DNA from: Parageobacillus caldoxylosilyticus NBRC 107762
GTDB taxonomy: Bacteria > Bacillota > Bacilli > Bacillales > Anoxybacillaceae
DNA length: 64,000 bases
Reading direction: 5' to 3'
Assembly (NCBI RefSeq): GCF_000632715.1
Contig: NZ_BAWO01000029.1
Coordinates: 30,294 to 94,293 of the forward strand
The translations under genes were made by a program, and so were the position numbers. Positions 16,928 to 25,945 of this stretch are shown here, one piece after another. Within the stretch, counting starts at the first letter, position 1. The number at the start of each line of letters is the position of its first letter. The notes beneath the pieces were generated by a model. That model was not told the origin of the DNA and searched no databases. It saw only the letters and a program-made list of their open reading frames with translations.

Positions 16928-18268
16928 ATGACCACGGCACGGAAATATTATTTAGACCCACCGAAAGTATTGGTGACTGGATTTGCCGTGATTATTTTCA
17001 TCGGTGCTATGTTGTTAATGCTTCCAGTGGCGACGAATGATGGAAAAGGATTGTCTTTTTTAGATGCGTTATTTACGGCAACATCGGCTACATGTGTAAC
17101 GGGATTAGTGGTTGTTGATACGGGAACGACGTTTACCCTATTTGGGCAGCTTGTTATTTTAGCGCTTATTCAAGTAGGCGGACTTGGATTTATGACATTT
17201 GCAACGATGTTTGCCTTTCTGCTTGGAAAGCGGATTTCGTTGCAAGAACGGTTATTGCTTCGAGAAGCGATGAATAATTTAACACTCGAGGGAATCGTCC
17301 GTTTAGTGAAGAGGGTATTAATTTTTACGGTAATAATTGAAGGGATCGGCGGCCTTGTATTGGCCATTCGTTTTGCATTTGATATGCCGCCGCTAAAGGC
17401 TTTCTATTTTGGGATGTTTCATGCGATCTCCAATTTTAATAACGCAGGTTTTGATTTAATGGGAGATTTCCGAAGTCTAACAGGATATGTGGAAGATCCA
17501 GTTGTTACGCTTGTTGTATGCGCCCTTATTATTTTAGGTGGCATTGGTTTTATCGTCATAAATGAGGTGTACGAATATCGGCAGACGCACCGCTTTTCCC
17601 TTCATACAAAAGTCGTCGCCGTAACGAGCGGCCTCTTGTTAGCATTTGGCACGCTGCTCATTTTTTTGTTTGAGCTTCATAATCCAAAAACGCTCGGGCC
17701 ATTATCTCCGCTTGGCAAGTTTTTGGCCTCCTTCTATCAGGCGGTAACACCAAGAACGGCTGGATCGAATACGTTGAATATTCCTGATTTAACGCAGCCG
17801 ACATTGTTTTTGATTATATTTCTTATGTTTGTTGGCGCCTCTCCCGGTTCAACTGGCGGCGGCATCAAGACGACCACTTTTGCGACATTATTGGGAGCGG
17901 TTTGGTCGCAAATACGAGGAAAAGAGGATGTCGTCTTTTTTAAAAAGCGGATTATGTATGATACGATTTATAAATCGTTAACCGTAACGATCAGCGGTTT
18001 GTTTATCGTTATGTTTGTAACGATGCTGTTAACGATTACGGAAAAAGGAAAAGACTTTTTAATGATTTTATTTGAAGCAACGTCGGCATTTGGCACGGTA
18101 GGATTGTCTATGGGACTGACACCGGAGCTATCTCCATTCGGAAAGGTGTTAATTATATTTACGATGTTTGCGGGAAGAGTCGGGCCATTAACGATCGCTT
18201 ACGCTGTAACATTGCATCGCAAGCCGGATCCGTTCCGCTATCCAAAAGGGAAAATTATGATTGGTTAA
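16928..18268 (+). CDS. TrkH/KtrB-type potassium uptake membrane subunit
   Basis: The 446-residue protein matches KtrB/KtrD length. The four M1-P-M2 repeats each carry a filter-like loop: TATSATCVTGL, AISNFNNAGFD, AVTPRTAGSNT and EATSAFGTVGLS. A long gating-loop region (FVGASPGSTGGGIKTTTFAT) is also present. Ktr channels import K+ (Na+-linked) together with a cytosolic KtrA/KtrC ring, which is not encoded here. AGAGGAAGGGATACTAGG supports ATG 16928. The gene precedes a c-di-AMP riboswitch and KimA, so the locus groups two K+ uptake systems. Confidence 0.92.
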   Translation: MTTARKYYLDPPKVLVTGFAVIIFIGAMLLMLPVATNDGKGLSFLDALFTATSATCVTGLVVVDTGTTFTLFGQLVILALIQVGGLGFMTFATMFAFLLGKRISLQERLLLREAMNNLTLEGIVRLVKRVLIFTVIIEGIGGLVLAIRFAFDMPPLKAFYFGMFHAISNFNNAGFDLMGDFRSLTGYVEDPVVTLVVCALIILGGIGFIVINEVYEYRQTHRFSLHTKVVAVTSGLLLAFGTLLIFLFELHNPKTLGPLSPLGKFLASFYQAVTPRTAGSNTLNIPDLTQPTLFLIIFLMFVGASPGSTGGGIKTTTFATLLGAVWSQIRGKEDVVFFKKRIMYDTIYKSLTVTISGLFIVMFVTMLLTITEKGKDFLMILFEATSAFGTVGLSMGLTPELSPFGKVLIIFTMFAGRVGPLTIAYAVTLHRKPDPFRYPKGKIMIG

Positions 18269-18417
18269 GCAAGAATGCAAAAATAAGCAAAAGTGTGAGA
18301 AAGAAAGAAAAAGAAAAGATAAAATGAGCCAAATCGTGTTCACTTCCTTCCTTTTGCTCCTTTACAGGGAAACAAGAAGCGAGTAATATAGCTGCTATGA
18401 TGCAACACTATATAGGG

Positions 18418-18556
18418 AAATCGCTGAATCCTTAATGGAGCGGGGGACCCAATGTTGTAACGTCCGTTACTTGGGGTGAATCCTGAAAAGGAAGGGCTAT
18501 CTCTCCATGCCCTAACCCGACAGCTAACCTCGTAAGCGTTCTGGGGAGGGATGTAA
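18418..18556 (+). ncRNA. Cyclic di-AMP riboswitch (ydaO-yuaA aptamer)
   Basis: Conserved blocks of the ydaO class appear in order: CGCTGAATCCTTAATGGAGCG, GGGGACCCAA, CTTGGGGTGAATCC, GGAAGGGCT, and the diagnostic CCGACAGCTAACCTCGTAAG. These RNAs bind c-di-AMP and switch off downstream K+ importer genes. The aptamer is followed by a terminator and then by kimA, the classic B. subtilis target. Confidence 0.95.
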
Positions 18557-18577
18557 AGGGAAATGTTCGCCTAATCT

Positions 18578-18609
18578 AACCGTTGAGTACATCCTCAACG
18601 GTTTTTTTC
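18578..18609 (+). terminator. Riboswitch-controlled terminator
   Basis: AACCGTTGAG / CTCAACGGTT stem, then seven or more T residues. It is the expression platform of the c-di-AMP riboswitch; ligand binding should favour termination. Confidence 0.9.
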
Positions 18610-18666
18610 TTTTTGAATGATGATGGATGAAAAAGGAAAGCTAATACGTAAGGGGGAGATAGAACG

Positions 18667-20502
18667 ATGGCTTCTTTGAAACGATGGCTAATTGGTTCGC
18701 CGATGGAAACAAAACGGCTAAAACACGAAAAGTTGCCAAAATGGAAGGCTTTAGCCGTGTTTTCATCCGATGCGCTTTCATCGGTTGCGTACGCGACGGA
18801 AGAGATTTTATTAGTATTAATGTTGTTAGGAACGAGCGTGTTTTTTTATTCGCTGCCGATTGCAGTTGCCATTTTAGTGCTGCTGCTGCTTGTGACGTTA
18901 TCCTATCGCCAAATTATTTACGCATTTCCGTCCGGAGGCGGAGCTTACGTAGTTGCTAGAGATCATTTAGGAACGGCGACCAGCCTCGTTGCCGGCGCGG
19001 CATTAATGATTGATTATATTCTTACTGTAGCGGTCAGCATTAGCTCAGGCGTGGCGGCGTTAACGTCGGCGTTTCCAAGCTTGCTGCCGTGGAAAGTACA
19101 AATCGGAGTAGCGCTCGTATTGCTGCTGATGATTTTAAACTTGCGTGGAATTACCGAGTCGGCCACAGTGTTTGCGTACCCAACGTACTTGTTTATTATT
19201 TCCGTGTTAGTGCTTATTGCTGTAGGGGGATGGCAGCTGTGGCATGAAGGATGGCATGGGTTTAATTACAAAGAGCATGCTTCTGCTGCACATTTTTTTG
19301 CTTCAGGTTATAGTGTGTTTATTTTATTAAGAGCATTTGCATCAGGATGTTCGGCGATGACAGGGATAGAAGCCATTAGCAACGGTGTCCCGGCATTTAG
19401 ACCGAATAGCTCAAAAAATGCAGCCATAACAATGGGCTGGATGTCCGTTTTATTAGGGACGATGTTTTTAGGAATTACCGTTTTAGCGGCAGGGTTTGGT
19501 GTGACGCCATTAGAACATAAGACGGTCATTTCCCAAATTGGCCATCATGTTTTCGGGAATAGTATATTCTTTTACCTATTTCAAATGATTACGATGCTTA
19601 TTTTAGTACTGGCCGCAAATACAAGCTTTGCCGGTTTTCCGCAGCTGGCTTCCATTATTGCCAACGATCGATTTTTGCCGAGAAGCTTGGCGGCGCGCGG
19701 CGACCGCCTTGTATTTTCGAACGGAATTATTCTGCTAAGTATTTTGGCCATCGTGCTGATTGTTACATTTCACGGTGAAACTCACTCACTGATCCCGCTG
19801 TATGCAGTCGGTGTGTTTCTTTCGTTCACGATCGGCCAAAGCGGAATGCTAAAGAAAATATGGAAAGATAAAGAAATGCGACGTGCGACCACGATTCTGA
19901 CCATTGGGGCAGGAACGATTGTAACGGGGCTGGTCACCATTATTACAGTGGTGGCGAAATTTACGCAAGGCGCATGGCTGGTCATTGTCGCCATTCCATT
20001 ATTAGTGTGGATGTTTTACCGCATTCACGATCATTATGAAAAATTGGGAGAGCAGCTAAAACTGGACGAACCGGAGTGGGCGCGTCGCGAAAAAATGTTA
20101 AAGCCGAAAGTGATTATTCCGATTTCAGGGGTAAGTAAAGTAGTCGCGCAATCAGTGCAGTACGCACGCAGCACCTCCAACGATATTACGGCGATCTCTG
20201 TAATTTTCTACGAGGAGGAGGAACAAAAGCTAAGAGAAAAATGGGAAAAATTTTATCCTGATATTCCATTGCAGGTGATCTATTCTCCTTATCGGACGAT
20301 TCTGTCTCCAATATTAGACTATATTAACGAGGTGGAAAAACAAGCAAATGGTTCGCCGATTACGATTTTAATGCCGCAATTTATCGTAAAAAAATGGTGG
20401 CATACGCTTTTGCATAACCAAACGGCGATTATTTTGCGCTTTTTCTTGATTATGAAAAAGGACATTGTTATTGCGACATTACCGTATCATTTACGGGAAT
20501 AA
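18667..20502 (+). CDS. kimA: Potassium importer KimA (YdaO), APC superfamily
   Basis: The 611-residue protein has 12 membrane helices (from about residue 25 to 450) of the APC fold and a cytoplasmic C-terminal domain of about 150 residues (VIIPISGVSKVVAQSVQYAR). Its N-terminus contains DALSSVAYATEEILLVLML and SGGGAYVVARDHLG, typical of KimA. KimA is a high-affinity K+/H+ symporter in B. subtilis, and its C-terminal domain also binds c-di-AMP. AAGGGGGAGATAGAACG precedes ATG 18667. The upstream ydaO riboswitch strongly supports the identity. Confidence 0.93.
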   Translation: MASLKRWLIGSPMETKRLKHEKLPKWKALAVFSSDALSSVAYATEEILLVLMLLGTSVFFYSLPIAVAILVLLLLVTLSYRQIIYAFPSGGGAYVVARDHLGTATSLVAGAALMIDYILTVAVSISSGVAALTSAFPSLLPWKVQIGVALVLLLMILNLRGITESATVFAYPTYLFIISVLVLIAVGGWQLWHEGWHGFNYKEHASAAHFFASGYSVFILLRAFASGCSAMTGIEAISNGVPAFRPNSSKNAAITMGWMSVLLGTMFLGITVLAAGFGVTPLEHKTVISQIGHHVFGNSIFFYLFQMITMLILVLAANTSFAGFPQLASIIANDRFLPRSLAARGDRLVFSNGIILLSILAIVLIVTFHGETHSLIPLYAVGVFLSFTIGQSGMLKKIWKDKEMRRATTILTIGAGTIVTGLVTIITVVAKFTQGAWLVIVAIPLLVWMFYRIHDHYEKLGEQLKLDEPEWARREKMLKPKVIIPISGVSKVVAQSVQYARSTSNDITAISVIFYEEEEQKLREKWEKFYPDIPLQVIYSPYRTILSPILDYINEVEKQANGSPITILMPQFIVKKWWHTLLHNQTAIILRFFLIMKKDIVIATLPYHLRE

Positions 20503-20612
20503 TGTGTCGACAGAAGCAGAAATATTTCCTTGGAAATCGACATGTGTCGAATGGGCAAAAAAAGTTCCCCCTGTGTGAATCATTGCATATAGTAACGCAG
20601 GAGGAACGAATA

Positions 20613-21272
20613 ATGTGGAAATATATATCAATGATCATGTTAGCCTTTGCCGTCAGTATGGACAGTTTAAGCGTTGGGGTGACATACGGAATTAGGAAAA
20701 TTCAATTTCCGCTTCGCTCAAGGCTCGTCATCGCATGCATGTCCGGCGCGATGTTATTGTCATCCATGTATGTCGGCAGTGTTCTTTTGTTGTTTTTGCC
20801 GGTGCAGGCGGAGCGATGGCTGGCTTCCTCTATATTAATTGCCCTTGGCATTTGGGCGATTTATAATGTAGTTAAAAAAGAGGATAAGCACGAAAGGATT
20901 GAACCGTTGGTGGCGGCTCCGCCTCGCATTAAAGTATGGAGGTTTCAATTGGAGCGATTTGGCATCGTCGTTCAAGTGCTAAAACGCCCGACGCTAGGGG
21001 ATTTGGACCGTTCCGGAAGCATCAGTATGACAGAGGCGATATTGATTGGTTTCGCGCTGTCGATGGATGCGTTTGGTGCGGGAATCAGTGCCTCGTTTTT
21101 AGGGTATTCGCCATTGCTGCTTGCCTTGCTTGTATGCACATTAAATATCATTTTTATTGGTTTAGGGTTAAAAGCTGGAAATCTGCTCTCCAAGACAAAG
21201 GCAGTGAAAAAGGCTACGGTCATCCCTGGAGCGATTTTAATCTGCCTCGGCATCACGAAAATATTTTTTTGA
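20613..21272 (+). CDS. Sporulation membrane protein YtaF-like (MntP fold)
   Basis: The 219-residue protein has six helices in two inverted triplets. Each half carries the MntP-type signature: AFAVSMDSLSVGVTYGIRK near the N-terminus and GFALSMDAFGAGISASFLG after the linker. A charged loop (KKEDKHERIEPLVAAPPRIK) joins the halves. YtaF is a MntP relative with a sporulation role in Bacillus; ion specificity is unknown. GGAGGAACGAATA supports ATG 20613; the longer frame from 20502 overlaps the kimA stop and lacks a ribosome site. Confidence 0.85.
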   Translation: MWKYISMIMLAFAVSMDSLSVGVTYGIRKIQFPLRSRLVIACMSGAMLLSSMYVGSVLLLFLPVQAERWLASSILIALGIWAIYNVVKKEDKHERIEPLVAAPPRIKVWRFQLERFGIVVQVLKRPTLGDLDRSGSISMTEAILIGFALSMDAFGAGISASFLGYSPLLLALLVCTLNIIFIGLGLKAGNLLSKTKAVKKATVIPGAILICLGITKIFF

Positions 21273-21378
21273 CCATCCTAAAAGCCGTTGCCTTTAGGAT
21301 GGATTATATTGAATCTCTTTGGCCGTTATATTCGTAACTATTCATAGAAACAATATTTCTATGAGGAGAGATGAACAA

Positions 21379-22374
21379 ATGTGGAAAAAGTTGTTGTCTA
21401 AACTTGGAGTAGGAGCTGCAAAAGTAGACCTTGTGCTGCACCGTCCTCACGTACGTCTAGGTGAAAAATTGGAAGGAGAATTTTTGATTGAAGGGGGGAC
21501 GGTGGCACAACAAATTCGCAAGCTGGAAGTGGAACTGCAACTCACCGTTCAGGCTGATGGAAAAGCATATCGCCGAACGGTGGCCGTCATTCCCGTTGCT
21601 CCCGCGTTTACCATTCAGCCCGGGGAAAGAAAGGTATTGCCGTTTTCTTATGTTCTACCGTTGCATTTGCCGATTACCCGTCATAGTGTGCGCTATACGT
21701 TTGTGACGCGTTTGGATATTGCCGATGGAGCCGACGCCTTTGACCAGGATGCGATTCATATTCTTCCGCCGTTAGCCCTTGAGAAATTGTTTCAAGCGTT
21801 TGCGAAACTTGGTTTCCGCGAGAAGCCTTCTTCGGGCAAAATAAGTGCGTACGGCCAAGAATTTGCCTTCTTCCCGACCGACATGTTTAGAGGAACGGTA
21901 CAGGAAGTAGAATTTTTTGCCCTGCTCGAAGAGGAAGGGGTTCGGTTGTATCTAGAAATAGACGTATGGAACGGATTTGCTGGGCTACGTGAAAAAGAGA
22001 TGAAACAAGAGATGTTTTTGCGTTATGAAGAGTTAGACGATGTGGACGGAACAGCTCAAGCGTTGCAACGTGCAATCGAAGAAGCGGTTCAAGCCGCTCA
22101 GAACCCTTCCTTCCATATGGGCACTACCTATGCGCCGCCTTATACCGCTCCACATGCATACGATCCTTATCATCAACATCATCCTTATCACCAACATCAT
22201 CATGGTGGGCATAGCATGATGGGAGCGATTGGCGGATTTGCGGCGGGAATGCTTGCGGGCATGGTGACGGAGGAATTGTTGGAGGACGTCGTTGAGGATG
22301 CGCTTGATGATCATGACCTAGGAGACATGCTGGATGTCGGCGATTGGTTTGACGGCGACGACGATATTATATAA
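21379..22374 (+). CDS. Sporulation-control protein Spo0M-like, with His-rich and acidic tail
   Basis: The 331-residue protein opens with the arrestin-like Spo0M domain: VDLVLHRPHVRLGEKLEGEF, GERKVLPFSYVLPLHLPITR, and VRYTFVTRLDIADG. Spo0M proteins modulate early sporulation and cell division. Residues about 250-280 are rich in His, Tyr and Pro (YDPYHQHHPYHQHHHGGH), then comes a Gly/Met-rich segment (MMGAIGGFAAGMLAGMV) and a strongly acidic end (DVGDWFDGDDDII). The tail could bind metal, an inference. GAGGAGAGATGAACAA before ATG 21379 sets the start. Confidence 0.85.
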   Translation: MWKKLLSKLGVGAAKVDLVLHRPHVRLGEKLEGEFLIEGGTVAQQIRKLEVELQLTVQADGKAYRRTVAVIPVAPAFTIQPGERKVLPFSYVLPLHLPITRHSVRYTFVTRLDIADGADAFDQDAIHILPPLALEKLFQAFAKLGFREKPSSGKISAYGQEFAFFPTDMFRGTVQEVEFFALLEEEGVRLYLEIDVWNGFAGLREKEMKQEMFLRYEELDDVDGTAQALQRAIEEAVQAAQNPSFHMGTTYAPPYTAPHAYDPYHQHHPYHQHHHGGHSMMGAIGGFAAGMLAGMVTEELLEDVVEDALDDHDLGDMLDVGDWFDGDDDII

Positions 22375-22382
22375 GCATCACA

Positions 22383-22425
22383 GAGGGTGTTTCCAAAAGC
22401 AAAATGATGGGACACCCTTTTTTCT
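22383..22425 (+). terminator. Terminator after the Spo0M-like gene
   Basis: AGGGTGT and ACACCCT arms enclosing a 16-20 base loop, followed by TTTTTTCT. Confidence 0.7.
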
Positions 22426-22459
22426 GCGTCCATCATCGTGAGGAGCGTTAAGAAAGACG

Positions 22460-22506
22460 AAAAAGATCCGATGGCCTTTCATGAAAAGGGGCATCGGATC
22501 TTTTAC
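22460..22506. terminator. Bidirectional terminator downstream of the mannanase gene
   Basis: AAAAGATCCGATG...CATCGGATCTTTT inverted repeat with T-tracts on both strands; it lies just past the 3' end of the minus-strand mannanase gene. Confidence 0.75.
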
Positions 22507-22514
22507 ATAAAATG

Positions 22515-24595
22515 TTATATTTTTTTAAATAGCGTGACGTTGTCGATATAAATAGGACCCTTATAAGCTAATTTATTTCCGACGATGTTAAGAAACAGCT
22601 CGTTAACATTAGGCATAGCATTAAATTCAACATTAACGTGTAGCAATTTGTATTGTTGGTTATGGATTGTAACAGTGGTTAAGTCATTTACATTGACATG
22701 GTATTGGTCGACACCGATTTTGATCCAACCTGGATTTAAGGCGATGTAAGGACGTAAAGCGCCATTGACATCCACGCGAGGCAGAAGCAAGTCAAATGAT
22801 ATACGGGATGTTTCGCTTAATTCAGAGATAGGGCTTATTTTTACCTTTACTTCTTCCCAGTCTGCATTCCCAGGAAGATCTACATTTACACGCAGCATCT
22901 CGTTTTCGCGTGCTAATGCAGGAATTCCAAAGTTGGCTTGCCATGTGCCATCTGCATATACGTTATTCATATCCGAATCAAAAGAAAATTGTTTGATGAT
23001 TTCATATGCGGAAGCATTTTGGATATTGACCGTCACTTCATCGGATGCAATCGTTTGTTTGTTCGTTAAAGTGGCAGTTGCTTTTAAGGTAACTGTACTG
23101 TCCTCTATTTCTTTTGTGGTATCCCAGTCAAATTCGTAACAATCGAATGAAGCATTATATTTCATCGTATAAGCTTCATCATGGCTGCTAAGTTGCAGCT
23201 GTACTTTTGCACTTTGTGCTGGTCACTCGCCACTTTTACTTTTACACGATAAGTGCCGCAAACATCTTGTGGTTTTGCAGGGAAGGCAAAATATACTTTT
23301 GGTTCTTTTTCGACATGTCTATCTCCGTTAAACAATTTAGCATATGTTTTTAGCAGGTTAGTAACCGAGCTATGATCATTGACAATCCGGAATCCGTCAT
23401 AATCAGGATAGTAACCATTTTCATCCGCGCTTTCAGGGTTGTCATCGATGCCAGTCAGAAGCCAAAACATTGCACCGGTGCCGCCGTGTTCGAACATCGT
23501 CCGATTCCATGTATCATATATCATTTCACGGTTTTGCACTCCTGTGGCGCTAATTCCGTATTCTTCGAGCACAACTGGTTTTTTCGCTTTCTTTCCGGCA
23601 GCAAGATGGTCAAGAATATATTGTTCTCCCCACTTTTCGACGTTTTCCGGCGAAATTCCCCAATGTTCAGGATATAAATGGAATGTCCCGTAGTCTATAT
23701 TTTTTAAAGCAATTAACCGGTCCCAGTCCACCCCGTTATAACCAGTGTACATATAGGAACCTTCACCATTGAATCCACCCGACGAACGGCGGAAGAATCC
23801 TTCGTCTCCTACTGCAACAAGGTGATGAGGGTCCATTGATTTAATATATGTGCTCATTTCATCGGCCCAGCGAACAAGCGTATCCCCTGTTGGGTCAGAG
23901 TCGTTGCGAGGTTCGTTAGCCAATTCCCATGCCATAATCGTCGGTTCATTTTTATAAATGATGCCGGTATATTGGTTTTTCCGATTGATTAGATAATGAA
24001 CGTAATTTTTGTAAGCGGTTTTAATTCTTTCATCTGTATAGAATAAATCGTGATTCGTTTCTCCAATCCAGTTGACGTATTGCATCATGCCGCCGAAGTT
24101 ATTCCAGTTGTTTGTTAATACGATGACTAAGCGAATTCCTTCCTGCTTGGCTTTGTAAATGGTGTAGTCTAAACGTTCAAAACCGTTTTGCGCCCCTTCT
24201 AATTCTTTAGGAATGGGTCCTTCTCCCATATACTTGCCCATTTCATATTGCATGTACGTGTTATGCGCTTGGTTTTCCGAAGTCATCCCGTCAAAAAATC
24301 CCCAAAGACGAATCACTTTTATTCCCATTTTTTTTGCTGATTCAATGACGTCATCAATCATTTGATTGGATTTGTAATGAAGGTAATAGTTATTGGTTCC
24401 GACAAAGCGAAACTCTTTGTTGCCAATCATTAATTTGTCGCCTTTGCGGTAAACAAATTCATTGTCTTTTGTTGGAGTGGCAGGTTCCCTCTTTGTTTTT
24501 GCATGTACGTTGTTTTGGGAGAAAAAGATAGGTACTACAGCACAAACGATACTAACAAGAAGCGCGATGAAGGTGTAACTCCATTTTTTGTTCAT
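22515..24595 (-). pseudogene. Secreted GH5-type beta-mannanase (ManF-like), interrupted by a frameshift
   Basis: The 5' frame (24595 to about 23220) encodes a signal peptide (YTFIALLVSIVCAVVPIFF) and a clan-A glycoside hydrolase. Its acid/base Glu lies in IMAWELANEPRND and the nucleophile in KKPVVLEEYGIS. It shifts frame near 23215-23226 and stops at 23162. The other frame continues without loss (AQSAKVQLQLSSHDEAYTMK) into a C-terminal beta-rich mannan-binding part ending IYIDNVTLFKKI. The two frames together give about 693 residues, the length I recall for Geobacillus ManF. One base is missing relative to a continuous frame. It is either a recent null mutation or a read error. The catalytic domain alone is complete. 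Confidence 0.85.
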
Positions 24596-24742
24596 GGATT
24601 AAACTCCTCCTTCTTTTATGAATTTCTAAGTGAAAGATCTGGGCAGTCAAACCATGGTGTAGTGGAGAATGAAAGGTTTGTAGGAAGACAGGTAATTAAC
24701 TCGTGGTGGATATAGGGGAAATATCTGGATGCTGTTAGGGAA

Positions 24743-24771
24743 ATTTTATAAAACGTTTTCTATGTTGTCAA
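24743..24771 (-). promoter_or_regulatory. Promoter of the mannanase gene
   Basis: On the minus strand TTGACA (24766-24771), 17 bp, TAAAAT (24743-24748). The catabolite-type operator at 24747-24762 occupies the spacer. Confidence 0.68.
24747..24762. promoter_or_regulatory. CcpA cre-like (or LacI-family) operator
   Basis: TATAAAACGTTTTCTA matches the cre consensus WTGAAARCGYTTTCWW at 14 of 16 positions. It overlaps the mannanase core promoter, so binding would block RNA polymerase. Confidence 0.55.
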
Positions 24772-24784
24772 CTTAAATTTAAGT
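24771..24784. repeat. Perfect 14-bp palindrome between the divergent mannan genes
   Basis: ACTTAAATTTAAGT, followed at 24790 by a further TTAAGTTT half-site. It is a candidate operator shared by the mannanase and esterase genes; the regulator is unproven. The rest of the 318-base divergent gap is AT-rich with no gene. Confidence 0.4.
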
Positions 24785-24913
24785 AATCGTTAAGTTTAAA
24801 ATTATAACTAAATGAAGTTAATTTAGCAGGAATATAAAATAAAAATGCCGAATCTATAAACCTATAGATCGTTGTATTGTGTTATTTAAGTAGAGAAAGG
24901 ATGAACGTTCACC

Positions 24914-25897
24914 ATGTTCGATATGCCGTTAGCACAATTACAGAAATACATGGGGACAAATCCGAAGCCGGCTGATTTTGCTGACTTTTGGAGTCGAGCG
25001 TTGGAGGAATTATCTGCCCAATCGTTGCATTATGAGCTGATTCCGGCAACATTTCAAACGACAGTGGCGAGTTGCTACCATTTGTATTTCACGGGAGTCG
25101 GCGGGGCTAGAGTCCATTGTCAGTTAGTAAAACCGAGAGAGCAGAAGCAGAAAGGCCCGGGGTTGGTATGGTTTCATGGCTACCATACGAATAGCGGCGA
25201 TTGGGTCGATAAACTGGCATATGCTGCGGCAGGTTTTACTGTATTGGCGATGGATTGCCGCGGCCAAGGAGGAAAATCAGAGGATAATTTGCAAGTGAAA
25301 GGCCCAACATTGAAGGGCCATATTATTCGCGGAATTGAGGATCCAAATCCTCATCATCTTTATTATCGAAATGTTTTTTTAGATACAGTTCAGGCGGTAA
25401 GAATTTTATGCTCTATGGATCATATTGATCGTGAACGAATTGGTGTATATGGCGCTTCCCAAGGAGGAGCGTTGGCATTAGCGTGTGCTGCTCTGGAACC
25501 ATCGGTGGTGAAAAAAGCGGTTGTGCTCTATCCATTTTTATCGGATTATAAGCGGGCGCAAGAGTTGGATATGAAAAATACCGCGTATGAGGAAATTCAT
25601 TATTATTTTCGATTTTTAGATCCCACACATGAGCGGGAAGAAGAAGTATTTTACAAACTAGGCTATATTGATATTCAACACTTAGCCGATCGGATTTGTG
25701 CCGATGTTTTATGGGCTGTTGCGCTAGAAGACCATATTTGTCCCCCGTCCACACAATTTGCTGTTTATAATAAAATTAAGTCAAAAAAAGACATGGTTTT
25801 GTTTTACGAGTATGGTCATGAGTATTTACCGACTATGGGAGACCGTGCTTATCTGTTTTTTGCCGATCTTCTTTCCAATCCAAAAGAGAAACGTTAA
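24914..25897 (+). CDS. Acetyl esterase, CE7 family (AXE1 / cephalosporin-C deacetylase type)
   Basis: The 327-residue alpha/beta hydrolase has length and motifs of carbohydrate esterase family 7: FADFWSRALEELS near the N-terminus, the RGQGG motif (DCRGQGGKS), nucleophile Ser in GVYGASQGGALAL, Asp in ALEDHICPPS and His in YGHEYLP. CE7 enzymes remove acetyl groups from xylo- or other oligosaccharides. No signal peptide is present, so it would act on imported acetylated manno-oligosaccharides. Divergent from the mannanase gene and followed by a LacI regulator. AGAAAGGATGAACGTTCACC precedes ATG 24914. Confidence 0.9.
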   Translation: MFDMPLAQLQKYMGTNPKPADFADFWSRALEELSAQSLHYELIPATFQTTVASCYHLYFTGVGGARVHCQLVKPREQKQKGPGLVWFHGYHTNSGDWVDKLAYAAAGFTVLAMDCRGQGGKSEDNLQVKGPTLKGHIIRGIEDPNPHHLYYRNVFLDTVQAVRILCSMDHIDRERIGVYGASQGGALALACAALEPSVVKKAVVLYPFLSDYKRAQELDMKNTAYEEIHYYFRFLDPTHEREEEVFYKLGYIDIQHLADRICADVLWAVALEDHICPPSTQFAVYNKIKSKKDMVLFYEYGHEYLPTMGDRAYLFFADLLSNPKEKR

Positions 25898-25945
25898 GTA
25901 AATCTTAAAAAATTCTATCATTCTTTGAGGACGGGGTTGAACATC

